Shown here: positions 25,170 through 33,292 of the stretch, piece by piece
Numbering within the stretch: the first letter of the stretch is position 1
Layout of the letters: each line of letters begins with the position of its first letter
DNA from: Bogoriella caseilytica
Lineage (GTDB): Bacteria; Actinomycetota; Actinomycetes; Actinomycetales; Actinomycetaceae
Direction: 5' to 3'
Length of the DNA: 64,000 bases
Assembly: GCF_003752405.1 (NCBI RefSeq)
Contig: NZ_RKHK01000001.1
Location: 682,001 to 746,000, forward strand
Program-made: the position numbers and the translations under genes
Notes under the pieces: model-generated
What the model saw: the letters and a program-made list of their open reading frames with translations, nothing else
The model's database searches: none
Told to the model about the DNA's origin: nothing

Positions 25170-26263
25170 GGGGCCACCTCGGCCAGGGCGGCCGGCGAGT
25201 AGGCGGCCACCGCCATCGCCTCCAGCACCCCGGCGGTCAGGGGCCCGAAGGCCAGGACCTCGGCGTCGGCCATGTCCACCACCCGGCGCTGTTCTCCGGC
25301 GGGGGTCAGGGCCAGGGCGGGCACGCTGGTGAGCAGGCCGTCGACGCCACCGACCGATTCCAGGCCAGAGGTCATCATGATGACAAGATCGGGCCGGGCG
25401 GAGATGAGCGCTTCGTCGGTCATCGGTTGCATGCCCTGCCACCCGATCTCGGTGGCCACATCGATGCCCCCGATTCCCTCGATGAGCTGGTCGGCCCCGG
25501 ATCCGGTGCCGAAGAGGTAGTAGGTGTTCGCCTGACCGCGGGCGTAGAGAAAGAGCATGCGCAGGCGGTCCTCGCCGGTGGGGGCGATCGCGGCGATCTC
25601 CTCCAGGGCACCGGCGATCTCGGTCTCGGTGCGCTCGGCGAGCTCCGCGCCGGGGCCGGGGAGCCCGAGGGCGCCGGCTACCTGGCGGATGAGATCGCCG
25701 GCGTTGTCCACCGAGCGGTGCGCGTCCAGGACCACCACCGGGATCCCGGCCTCCCGCATCTGCAACAGCACGTCCCACGGGCCCAGGGTGGTGTCGGTGA
25801 TGATCACCGATGGGCCGAGTTCCAGGATCGCCTCGGCATTGAGCTGGTGGCCGTTGGCGGTGACCAGGGGCCGGTCGGCGATCTCGGGGAAGCTGGAGGA
25901 GGTGTCGCGGCCGACCACGTTCTCACCGAGGCCCAGCTCGAAGACGGTGCGCGCCAGCGTGCCGTGCAGGTCGAGAGCGAGGATCCGGGAGACGTCGTGC
26001 ACCACGGTCTGGGTGCCCTGCGCATCGGTGACCGTGGCCGGGAGCTCGGGGTCGGGCCATCGCGTGACCGGCTCGATGTCCAGCTCGGGCAGCACCGCCG
26101 TGGAGGGGCCTTCGAGGTCTCGTGGCGTGCTGGCGATCTCCACCTCGGCGAGGCGCACTCCCTCAGCTGAGGAACCGGCCTGCGCATCGCTCTGACATCC
26201 GGTGAGCGCGAGGAGCAGGGCGGCCATCACAGCGGCGAGGGGCATGCGGGCACGCGCAGGCAT
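25166..26263 (-). CDS. hmuT: Heme-binding lipoprotein of ABC importer
   Basis: Captures heme at the outer membrane face and delivers it to HmuUV. The signal peptide has lipobox LTGC with lipid Cys23. The class III binding-protein fold shows in residues about 85-365. His139 (ANGHQL) and Tyr240 (FLYARGQ) sit where corynebacterial HmuT uses a His/Tyr pair to hold heme iron, which supports heme rather than siderophore. It is 108 nt downstream of hmuO and overlaps hmuU by 4 nt. Confidence 0.92.
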   Translation of the reverse strand: MPARARMPLAAVMAALLLALTGCQSDAQAGSSAEGVRLAEVEIASTPRDLEGPSTAVLPELDIEPVTRWPDPELPATVTDAQGTQTVVHDVSRILALDLHGTLARTVFELGLGENVVGRDTSSSFPEIADRPLVTANGHQLNAEAILELGPSVIITDTTLGPWDVLLQMREAGIPVVVLDAHRSVDNAGDLIRQVAGALGLPGPGAELAERTETEIAGALEEIAAIAPTGEDRLRMLFLYARGQANTYYLFGTGSGADQLIEGIGGIDVATEIGWQGMQPMTDEALISARPDLVIMMTSGLESVGGVDGLLTSVPALALTPAGEQRRVVDMADAEVLAFGPLTAGVLEAMAVAAYSPAALAEVAP

Positions 26264-26345
26264 AGGGTCTCCGGGCGGTGGTGGATGCGGGGCGTCCGCT
26301 CAGCAGAGCCGGGCGAGCGAGCACAGTGGACAGTGGTGTGAGGTG

Positions 26346-26362
26346 GCCTCGCCCAGCGAGGC
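26346..26362. terminator. Small perfect hairpin between hmuO and hmuT
   Basis: GCCTCGC-CCA-GCGAGGC, 7 bp with a 3-nt loop, lies 10 nt past the hmuO stop codon. It may partly terminate or set different mRNA levels for hmuO and hmuTUV. It is short, so weak evidence. Confidence 0.35.
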
Positions 26363-26371
26363 AGGACGGCG

Positions 26372-27094
26372 TTAGTGCCCCGGCGGTGAGCCCACCGGGG
26401 AGGCAAGCTCACGGAAGATCGCGGTGTTGTGCGCGAAGGCCGCACGGGCCTCAGCGATGATGGCGGTCCGCCCCGCCTCCGTGAGGCGCTGTGCTGCCTC
26501 ATCGATGCGCAGCCGGTAGCTGTCCTTGTACGGCTTGGGCTTGGCGATCGCTGGGAAGTGGTGGAACAGCAGACCGGGCTCACCGGGCACCAGGCCGTAG
26601 GCGCGGGAGACCAGGCGGGCAACGATGAAGCCTCCGGAGAGGTCGCCCAGGTAACGGACGTAATGGTGGGCGAGGTAGCCGACACCGTCCAGCTGCGCGA
26701 TGCGGTCCATATAGGTCCGCGTGGCCGACAGCGGCAGGTGCTGCTCTCGCCAGGAGTGACCGCTCAGGGCGAGCAGATCGGCCTCGAGCGCCACAGTGCG
26801 CTCCAGCGCCGGGTCGTGGACTGCGGCGGCCAGCGGATCGGATGCGAGTTCCCGGCCACGCTCTTCCAGTGCCGTGTACACGTGGACGAGCTGGCCGGAG
26901 AGGCGGGCATAGGCCGTGACGTCGAGCCGGCCGGACATGAGGTCCTGCATGAAGCTGGAGTTCTCGGCGTCCTCGTGCTGGCTGGTGGTCAGCGCAGCAA
27001 GCTGCCGGGAGAAGCGGGCTTCATCGAAGTCCGGTGCGAGGACCGCCTCGTTGAGGGCGAGGGTGGCCTGCTGATGCTGCGGAAGAGTGGTCAC
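26372..27094 (-). CDS. hmuO: Heme oxygenase (biliverdin-producing, HmuO type)
   Basis: Cleaves heme to biliverdin, CO and ferrous iron in the cytoplasm. It is 240 residues from the GTG at 27094, the first start after the iron-box promoter. The proximal heme ligand is His40 in TTSQHEDAENSSFM, and the distal-helix glycines are in YVRYLGDLSGGF (G150-G155); both match HmuO of Corynebacterium. Some 70 nt separate the predicted transcription start from the GTG. It is the first gene of the heme island, so iron starvation should switch on degradation and import together. Confidence 0.94.
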   Translation of the reverse strand: MTTLPQHQQATLALNEAVLAPDFDEARFSRQLAALTTSQHEDAENSSFMQDLMSGRLDVTAYARLSGQLVHVYTALEERGRELASDPLAAAVHDPALERTVALEADLLALSGHSWREQHLPLSATRTYMDRIAQLDGVGYLAHHYVRYLGDLSGGFIVARLVSRAYGLVPGEPGLLFHHFPAIAKPKPYKDSYRLRIDEAAQRLTEAGRTAIIAEARAAFAHNTAIFRELASPVGSPPGH

Positions 27095-27170
27095 AATGCG
27101 TCCTCGCTGGCTGAGCTCCGCGCCGGGGAGCGGCGGAGCAGGACGGGTGCGGCATCTGCCCACCCCAGGA

Positions 27171-27176
27171 ATTATG
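27171..27176 (-). promoter_or_regulatory. hmuO -10 element (CATAAT)
   Basis: CATAAT on the minus strand is one base from TATAAT. The strong iron box fills the spacer immediately upstream, the usual arrangement for DtxR-type repression. Confidence 0.55.
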
Positions 27177-27195
27177 CGAGGTTAGCGTAACCTAA
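27177..27195. promoter_or_regulatory. DtxR/IdeR iron box 1
   Basis: CGAGGTTAGCGTAACCTAA matches the DtxR consensus TTAGGTTAGCCTAACCTAA at 16 of 19 positions. It overlaps the hmuO promoter just upstream of its -10 element, so iron-loaded repressor would block transcription of the heme island. Confidence 0.85.
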
Positions 27196-27206
27196 TTAGT
27201 GCAGGC

Positions 27207-27225
27207 TACGGCAAGGCTATCCTTA
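27207..27225. promoter_or_regulatory. DtxR/IdeR iron box 2 (weaker)
   Basis: Read on the minus strand, TAAGGATAGCCTTGCCGTA matches the DtxR consensus at 13 of 19 positions. Its centre is exactly 30 bp from box 1, about three helical turns, so two repressor dimer pairs would sit on the same DNA face. Confidence 0.6.
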
Positions 27226-27243
27226 GTGGTCTACGCCACACCG

Positions 27244-28098
27244 TCAGTAGCCGGCCATCTTCTCCAGCCGCGCGACCCGCTCGTCGGTCGAGGGGTGGGT
27301 GGAGAACAGCCGCGCGGCCTGCCCGCGGAACGGATTCGCGATCATCATGTGGCTGACGTTCTCGTGACGCGGGCTCGGTTCCATGGGCTGGGCACCGACA
27401 CCCCGCTCGATCTTGCGGAGCGCCGAGGCCAGCGCCAGGGGGTCACGCGTGAGCTCGGCGCCCCCGCGATCGGCGGAGAACTCGCGGGTGCGCGAGACCG
27501 CCATGCGGATCACGGTGGCCGCGAAGGGCGCAAGCAGGGCGACGGCGAGCATCGCCAGGGGGTTACCCCCGCGGCGGGCACCGCCGAAGAACAGCATGAA
27601 CTGCGCGATGGAGGTGATGATGCCGGCCAGGCCCGCCGCCACGGAGGAGATCAGGATGTCGCGGTTGTAGACATGCATCAGCTCGTGCCCCAGCACCGCC
27701 CGGAGCTCACGCTCATTGAGCTGCCGCATGATGCCCTCGGTGCAGCACACCGCGGCATTGCGCGGGTTCCGCCCGGTGGCGAAGGCATTGGGCTGAGCCG
27801 TGGGCGAGATGTAGAGACGCGGCATTGGCTGCTGGGCGGTGGTGGCGAGATCGCGCACCATGGCATAGAGCTGCGGGGCCTCGATCTCTGCCACCGGACG
27901 GGCCTGCATGGCACGCAAGGCCAGCTTGTCGGAGTTCCAGTAGCTGACGAAGGTGCCCACCAGTGCGATCCCGGCGAAGATCCACAAGAAGACGGAATCG
28001 CCCTGGGTGTTCGCGATGATCGCCCCGATGGCCAGCAACACCGCCCACAATCCGCCGAGCAAAGCCGCCGTCTTCAGGCCGTTACCCAGACCCTGCAC
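27244..28098 (-). CDS. htpX: HtpX-family membrane zinc metalloprotease
   Basis: M48B membrane protease for misfolded membrane proteins. Two N-terminal helices (about 10-52), zinc motif HELMH at residues 138-142 with a third ligand probably Glu206 (TREFSADR), and two further helices (about 148-200). 284 residues is the usual length. The start is GTG with AGGAGG 7 nt upstream. In mycobacteria htpX sits near the prenyl synthase and menJ genes, as here, so the neighbourhood is conserved across actinobacteria. Confidence 0.93.
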   Translation of the reverse strand: MQGLGNGLKTAALLGGLWAVLLAIGAIIANTQGDSVFLWIFAGIALVGTFVSYWNSDKLALRAMQARPVAEIEAPQLYAMVRDLATTAQQPMPRLYISPTAQPNAFATGRNPRNAAVCCTEGIMRQLNERELRAVLGHELMHVYNRDILISSVAAGLAGIITSIAQFMLFFGGARRGGNPLAMLAVALLAPFAATVIRMAVSRTREFSADRGGAELTRDPLALASALRKIERGVGAQPMEPSPRHENVSHMMIANPFRGQAARLFSTHPSTDERVARLEKMAGY

Positions 28099-28259
28099 TG
28101 CCCACCTCCTGCTGCTGTCCGCTCCGTGGCTTCCTCTGATGACAACGCTTCACGGAGGCGTCTCGTTCCCGCGGGGCGCGGGCCCAGCCACCGCACACGG
28201 GCTCAGCCTCAGCGCACCGGCCACACACCCTGCACCGGCCCAGCCGCAGCGCGCCCGCG

Positions 28260-28265
28260 TATCCT
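28260..28265 (+). promoter_or_regulatory. -10 element (TATCCT) of the 28272 gene
   Basis: TATCCT is followed after 6 nt by the GTG at 28272, with no ribosome site, which points to a leaderless start. Confidence 0.5.
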
Positions 28266-28271
28266 TGCCCG

Positions 28272-28988
28272 GTGGATCAGCGCGAAGGGCCAGCCGTGAC
28301 GGTGGTGCTGCCCGGGGAACTCTCCCAGCACCCCTACCCCGGCGTCCCGGGGCCAGGTGACGAACTTCCCGCGCAGGCCCCGCTCGCGCGCGTCCCTCTG
28401 CGCCGGCCGCGCGTGTTGCCCGCGATCGGTTTCGGGCTCCTCCTGCTGTTCGGCGCCGTGGTGCCGATCGCCCTGGCGATGTCCCACGTCAACGACCGCT
28501 ACATCGGCTGGGAGTACCAGCTCCCCATGGAGCAGGCGAACGAGCTGACGCTCGCGCCGCGCTCCGAGGCGCTGGTCTGGGCACCGGAACGGCACGCCGA
28601 GTCCCTCACCTGCGAGGCGATGTCCTCGGTGGGCACAGCGCTGCCCATGGTGCCGGCCATGCCGCAGGACCACGATGACTACGTCGCTGTCTGGCGCTTC
28701 GCCACCGGCAACGGTGAGGTCTCCTTGACGTGCACGGTCGCCCAGGATGGCTCGGGCGGCGCTCCGACCTCCACCATCTGGCTGGGCGAGGAGCCCGACC
28801 TGACCTACCTCCCTGCGCTGCAGACCACGCTGCTGCTCTTCGGTGGAGCGCTGGTCATCGCTGCGGTCGTGCCGGCGGTGGTCATCCTCGCTCAGCCGGT
28901 GCACCTGCTGCGTTCGCTCAGTACAGGCGGCCCTCGTGCTGCTCGCCGCGGGAGATCGCGGTCATCGTCTCGCGGTCGACGACCTTGA
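28272..28988 (+). CDS. Hypothetical protein with two transmembrane helices
   Basis: I do not recognise a family. A Pro-rich cytoplasmic N-tail (about 1-48) is followed by a helix (about 50-70), an extracytoplasmic domain of about 110 residues with two Cys (LTCEAM, LTCTVA) that could form a disulfide, a second helix (about 182-207) and an Arg/Ser-rich tail. The GTG start is supported by its leaderless-type promoter. Its last 71 bp overlap the opposite-strand fprA gene. It is one of few plus-strand genes here. Confidence 0.65.
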   Translation: MDQREGPAVTVVLPGELSQHPYPGVPGPGDELPAQAPLARVPLRRPRVLPAIGFGLLLLFGAVVPIALAMSHVNDRYIGWEYQLPMEQANELTLAPRSEALVWAPERHAESLTCEAMSSVGTALPMVPAMPQDHDDYVAVWRFATGNGEVSLTCTVAQDGSGGAPTSTIWLGEEPDLTYLPALQTTLLLFGGALVIAAVVPAVVILAQPVHLLRSLSTGGPRAARRGRSRSSSRGRRP

Positions 28989-30336
28989 TGCGCTCACGCA
29001 CCGGTTCGCCCTCCCAGGCACCGCCCAGGTCGCGCTCGAAGGTGTCGAGCAGTTCCCATCCCTGCCAGGTGGTGTAGCGCACCCCGGCGGCGTCCAGCTC
29101 CGCGAGCAGGGCATCGCCACCGGCGGTCTCGGCTCGGCCCGCTCGCACCGCACCAGAGACCAGCTCACCCGCCTCGGCGTCGGCGACCACATGGCCGATG
29201 GTCTGCCGGGCATCGGACTTGGTGGAGCCGATCAGCCCCACCGGGCCGCGCTTGACCCAGCCGGTGGCGTACAGGCCGGGGATCGACGCGCCTTCGGGGT
29301 CGATGACCCGCCCCTCGAGGTTCGGGATCACGCCACGCACCTCATCGAAGGGCACCCCGGGTACCGGGGAGGAGAAGTAGCCCACGGCGCGGTAGACGGC
29401 CTGGACGGGCGTCTCCACGAACTCTCCGGTGCCACGCACTCCCCCGTCGCCGGTCAGCTCGGTGCGCTCGGTCCGCAGGGCCTCGACCCTGCCGTCGCCG
29501 AGGATCTCCACGGGGCGGTGCAGGAAGTGCAGGTGGATCCGGCGCGAGCCGGTGAGGTCCTCGGGCTCCTTCAGGGTCCAGTCCACCAGGGTCTTGACGA
29601 CCTGCTTGGTCTGGTTCGAGGAGCGCATGGCGTCCTCGGAGCCTTCGTCGAACTGGAAGTCCTCGTCGTAGACCACGACGTCGACGTCGGGGACCTGCCC
29701 GAGTTCCCGGAGTTCCAGCGGGGTGAACTTCGCCTGCGCGGGGCCACGGCGCCCGAAGACGTGCACCTCGGAGACCGGGCTGGCCTCCAGCCCGCGGAGA
29801 ACGTTCTCCGGGATCTCGGTGGGCAGGAGATCGCGCGGGTGCTTCGCCAGGATGCGGGCCACATCGAGGGCGACGTTGCCGACGCCGAGAACGGCCACCT
29901 GTTCGGCCTCCAGGGGCCAGGTGCGCGGCACATCGGGGTGACCGTCGTACCAGGAAACGAAGTCCGCGCCACCGAAGACGCCGGGCAGGTCGGAGCCCGG
30001 CAGGTCCAAGGGCGCGTCGCGGTCCGCTCCGGTGGAGAAGATGACGGCGTCGTAGTGCTCCCGCAGCTGATCGATCGTGGTGTCGCGCCCCACCTCGACA
30101 TTGCCGATCAGGCGCACGTCGCCGCGCTGGAGCACCTTGTGCAGGGCCAGGATGATCTGCTTGATGCGCGGGTGATCCGGGGCCACGCCGTAGCGCACGA
30201 GCCCGAAGGGCGCGGGGAGCCGTTCGAAGAGGTCGATCGAGACGTCCAGGCCGGACTTCGACAGGATGTCGGCGGCGTAGATGCCGGCGGGGCCGGCACC
30301 GATGAGAGCAACGTGCAGCGGGCGGGAGTTGTTCAC
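28918..30336 (-). CDS. fprA: Ferredoxin/adrenodoxin-type NADP reductase
   Basis: FAD enzyme moving electrons between NADPH and ferredoxin, e.g. for cytochrome P450 or iron metabolism. It is 472 residues. The FAD-binding GAGPAGIYAA is at residues 13-22 and ERLPAPFGLVRYGVAPDHP is the adrenodoxin-reductase signature; the NADP-binding GVGNVALDVARIL is near 150-162, and GWVKRGPVGLIGSTKSDA forms the C-terminal FAD site. The start is GTG with AAAGG upstream. The close family is mycobacterial FprA. Confidence 0.93.
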   Translation of the reverse strand: MNNSRPLHVALIGAGPAGIYAADILSKSGLDVSIDLFERLPAPFGLVRYGVAPDHPRIKQIILALHKVLQRGDVRLIGNVEVGRDTTIDQLREHYDAVIFSTGADRDAPLDLPGSDLPGVFGGADFVSWYDGHPDVPRTWPLEAEQVAVLGVGNVALDVARILAKHPRDLLPTEIPENVLRGLEASPVSEVHVFGRRGPAQAKFTPLELRELGQVPDVDVVVYDEDFQFDEGSEDAMRSSNQTKQVVKTLVDWTLKEPEDLTGSRRIHLHFLHRPVEILGDGRVEALRTERTELTGDGGVRGTGEFVETPVQAVYRAVGYFSSPVPGVPFDEVRGVIPNLEGRVIDPEGASIPGLYATGWVKRGPVGLIGSTKSDARQTIGHVVADAEAGELVSGAVRAGRAETAGGDALLAELDAAGVRYTTWQGWELLDTFERDLGGAWEGEPVRERIKVVDRETMTAISRGEQHEGRLY

Positions 30337-30412
30337 GAGTGCCTTTCGACGTCCGGAGCCCGGGAGTCTCCGCCGGGAATGCCGCCGTCCAGTCTATGGG
30401 GCACGCCCTCGT

Positions 30413-30427
30413 CACAGCCCGGCTGTG
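30413..30427. other. Short palindrome between the prenyl synthase and fprA genes
   Basis: CACAGCC-C-GGCTGTG lies 38 nt beyond the prenyl synthase stop and upstream of fprA. It could be a weak terminator or a repressor site for fprA. The rest of the 129-bp gap shows nothing else. Confidence 0.3.
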
Positions 30428-30465
30428 TCCGTCATCTCATCCCGGGGCCGCGCCGGTGACCGCTC

Positions 30466-31482
30466 CTAGGCCATGCGGTCGACGAGCAGCCCGGCGAAGG
30501 CACTGAGCGCGACCTTGGGCGCCCCTTCGGGCAGCGGTCCGAGCTCGGCCACCGCGCTCTCGGCCCACTCCTCTGCGAGCGAGCGTGCCTCCTCGACCAC
30601 CTCGTGGGCGCGCAGCGCAGCCACGACGTCGGCCAGTGCGGCGTCCTCGCTGAGGTCATCGTCGGCCAGGCGCCGCAGGATCTGCGCGCCCGCCGCGTCG
30701 ATCCGGCCGTCACCTTCCCGGCGCCGCAGCAACAGCACCGGCATGGTGTCCACTCCCTCGCGCAGGTCCGTCCCTGGCGTCTTGCCCGTGGTGGCGGCGT
30801 CGGAAGACAGGTCGATGACATCATCCGCCAGCTGGAAGGCCACGCCCACCTTCTCGCCGTAGGCCGTCAGGAGCCGTGCGACGTCGTCGCCGGCACCGGA
30901 GTAGTGCGCGCCGTAGCGGGCGGCGGTGGCGATGAGGGAGCCGGTCTTATCGGCGAGCACCTGTAAGTAGTGCCCCACCCGGTCACCGCCGTCCTGCGGG
31001 CCGAGCGTCTCGTGCAACTGCCCGAGGCAGAGTCGTTCGAAGGTCTCGGCATGAGCGCGCACCGCATCGGCACCGAGTTCAGCGACCAGCCGGGAGGCAC
31101 GGGCGAAGAGCAGGTCGCCGGTGAGGATGGCGACCGAGTTCCCCCACACCTCGTGGGCAGCCGGGGCGCCCCGGCGCAGCGGCGCCGAATCCATGACGTC
31201 GTCGTGGTAGAGCGTGGCCAGATGGGTGAGCTCTACGGCGACGGCGGCCTCGATCACGCGATCGTTGGATCCGTTCCCGAGTTCCGCGCTGAGCAGGGTG
31301 AGCAAAGGCCGCAACCGCTTGCCCCCGGCGGCAGCGAGGTGCGCGCTGGGCGAGTCGACCAGCGAGTCGGCGCCCACGACGGCGCGTGCCAGCCGCTCCT
31401 CGACCTGCTCCATGGCGGGTTGGAGCCGCGCCTCCAGCTCCGGGTCGCCCAGCGGTAGCACGTGCGCAGGAAGGGAGGTCAC
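30466..31482 (-). CDS. hepT: Trans-polyprenyl diphosphate synthase (menaquinone side chain)
   Basis: Condenses isopentenyl diphosphate units into the long prenyl tail of menaquinone. It is 338 residues. The first Asp-rich motif DDVMD is at residues 94-98 and the second DDVID at 220-224, with GGKRLRP near 53-59. Small residues before the first motif (Thr-Leu-Tyr) fit a long-chain product; exact length cannot be read. It lies 61 nt after nuoN on the same strand but has its own leaderless-type promoter. The usual names are hepT, ispB or grcC. Confidence 0.9.
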   Translation of the reverse strand: MTSLPAHVLPLGDPELEARLQPAMEQVEERLARAVVGADSLVDSPSAHLAAAGGKRLRPLLTLLSAELGNGSNDRVIEAAVAVELTHLATLYHDDVMDSAPLRRGAPAAHEVWGNSVAILTGDLLFARASRLVAELGADAVRAHAETFERLCLGQLHETLGPQDGGDRVGHYLQVLADKTGSLIATAARYGAHYSGAGDDVARLLTAYGEKVGVAFQLADDVIDLSSDAATTGKTPGTDLREGVDTMPVLLLRRREGDGRIDAAGAQILRRLADDDLSEDAALADVVAALRAHEVVEEARSLAEEWAESAVAELGPLPEGAPKVALSAFAGLLVDRMA

Positions 31483-31488
31483 GGCAGC

Positions 31489-31494
31489 ACGGTA
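31489..31494 (-). promoter_or_regulatory. -10 element (TACCGT) of the prenyl synthase gene
   Basis: TACCGT is separated by 6 nt from the GTG start at 31482. It lies in the 61-bp gap after nuoN, so the synthase can be made independently of the nuo operon. Confidence 0.5.
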
Positions 31495-31543
31495 CCTGGT
31501 GAATAGGCGGAGTACCCAGGCTGCACGATGGTGCCCATGGTCC

Positions 31544-33292
31544 TCACGGCAGGAAGGCGGAAGCCTGGGCGAGCAGGTTCATCAGCGGCCCGGGGAAGAC
31601 ACCTACGGCCACCGTGGCCACGGCGGTGACCACGATCGCCACGCCGGTCAGGCCCTCGGAGGCCACCACGGCCACCGGGCTGGCATTCCGCGGACCGGAG
31701 GCGTCGTAGGACACGGTGTTCGCTGCAGCGGCGGCCTCGGAGCGAGCCACGGCGGCGGCCTCGCTGCCCGCTGCGGAGAGATTGTCCAGCTCGAGGTCCC
31801 CGGTGGGTACATCGCCCTGGGGCACTTCGGAGACGCCGGACTCCACCGCGATCTTCGCAGCCTCCTCGCTGTTGGGCTCGGAGAAGAACATCACCACGAC
31901 CAGGCGGATGTAGAAGTACGCGGTCGCCGCCGAGGCGATCACGGCCAGCACCACGAGCCAGGTGTGGCCGGCCGCCACACCCGCGGAGAACACGGTGAAC
32001 TTCCCCATGAAGCCCGCCGTCAGCGGGATGCCCGCGAAGGACAGCATGAAGATCGTCATGGCGACCGCGAGCCACGGGGCACGCTTACCCAGCCCTGCCC
32101 ACTGCTCGATGCTCGTGGCCTCGGCGTTGATGTTGCCGGCAGCATCGCGTTCGCGCACCAGCGTCATGATCCCGAAGGTGCCGATGGTGGCCACACCGTA
32201 GGTGAGCAGGTAGAGCAGGACCGCAGGAATGGCCACCTGCTCCAGCGCGGTCACGCCGATGAGCACGAAGCCGGCGTGCGCGATCCAGGAGTAGGCGAGC
32301 ATGCGCTTGATGTTCGACTGCACCACGGCGACGACGGTGCCGACCACCATGGTCAAGGTGGCGACCGCCCACAGGAAAGGCACCACGTCCCATTCCATGC
32401 TGGGCACGGCCACGTAGACGAAACGCATGAGCGCCACGAAGGCAGCCACCTTGGTGGTGGCGGCCATGAAGCCGATGATCGGGGCCGGTGCGCCGGTGTA
32501 GACGTCGGGGGTCCAGGCGTGGAAGGGCGCCGCACCGAGCTTGAACAGCAGACCGATGATGACCAGCGCGGAGCCGGCCAGGAACATCTCGTCCAGGCCG
32601 GCGGTGGCCGGCGCAGCCTGCGAGATGCCCTCATAGGTCACGGTGCCGGAGTAGCCGAAGAGCAGGGCGATGCCGAAGATGGTGAAGGCCGAGGCGAAGG
32701 CACCCATGAGGAAGTACTTCATGGAGGCTTCCTGCGAGAGCAGCCGGCGACGCCGGGCGGTGCCGGCGAGCACGTACAGCGGCAGGGACAGCACCTCCAG
32801 GCCGATGAGCAGCGTGAGCAAGTCGTTGGCCTGGACGAACACCAGCATTCCGGTCACCGAGAAGAGGGTGAGCGGGAAGATCTCGGACTGCACCAGCCCG
32901 GCGCGGGTGGCGTCGGCTTCCGCCGGTGAACCCGGCCGGGTGGAGGCCTGGGCCACGAAGGAGCCTTCGCCGGTCTCCGTGCGGTCGGCGATCACCAGGA
33001 TGCCCAGGAGGGCGACGGCGGCGATCATGCCCTGCGCAGCCAAGCCCGGGAGGTCCTCGACCACCCGGTCACCGACCAGGTGCTGGGCACCGCCGGCCTG
33101 GACCTCGGTCCAGCGCCAGGCGACCGCCACCACGGCGGCGGCAGCGGCTCCCAGGGCCAGCACGATCTGCACCGTGCGTCGAGGCCCGCGCGGCACAAAG
33201 GCCTCGACCAGGATGCCGAGCACGGCGGCACCGGCGATGATCAGGACGGGTGTGAGCCCGCCCCACGCGATCTCGGGAGCGTTGAAGGTCAC
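31544..33292 (-). CDS. nuoN: NADH-quinone oxidoreductase subunit N
   Basis: Antiporter-like proton-pumping membrane subunit of complex I, 582 residues with 14 helices. A loop insertion between helices at about residues 85-105 is Thr/Glu/Ala-rich, and a second disordered insertion near 475-530 (Glu/Ala/Asp-rich) is longer than in the family. It overlaps nuoM by 4 nt and is the last nuo gene. Confidence 0.93.
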   Translation of the reverse strand: MTFNAPEIAWGGLTPVLIIAGAAVLGILVEAFVPRGPRRTVQIVLALGAAAAAVVAVAWRWTEVQAGGAQHLVGDRVVEDLPGLAAQGMIAAVALLGILVIADRTETGEGSFVAQASTRPGSPAEADATRAGLVQSEIFPLTLFSVTGMLVFVQANDLLTLLIGLEVLSLPLYVLAGTARRRRLLSQEASMKYFLMGAFASAFTIFGIALLFGYSGTVTYEGISQAAPATAGLDEMFLAGSALVIIGLLFKLGAAPFHAWTPDVYTGAPAPIIGFMAATTKVAAFVALMRFVYVAVPSMEWDVVPFLWAVATLTMVVGTVVAVVQSNIKRMLAYSWIAHAGFVLIGVTALEQVAIPAVLLYLLTYGVATIGTFGIMTLVRERDAAGNINAEATSIEQWAGLGKRAPWLAVAMTIFMLSFAGIPLTAGFMGKFTVFSAGVAAGHTWLVVLAVIASAATAYFYIRLVVVMFFSEPNSEEAAKIAVESGVSEVPQGDVPTGDLELDNLSAAGSEAAAVARSEAAAAANTVSYDASGPRNASPVAVVASEGLTGVAIVVTAVATVAVGVFPGPLMNLLAQASAFLP

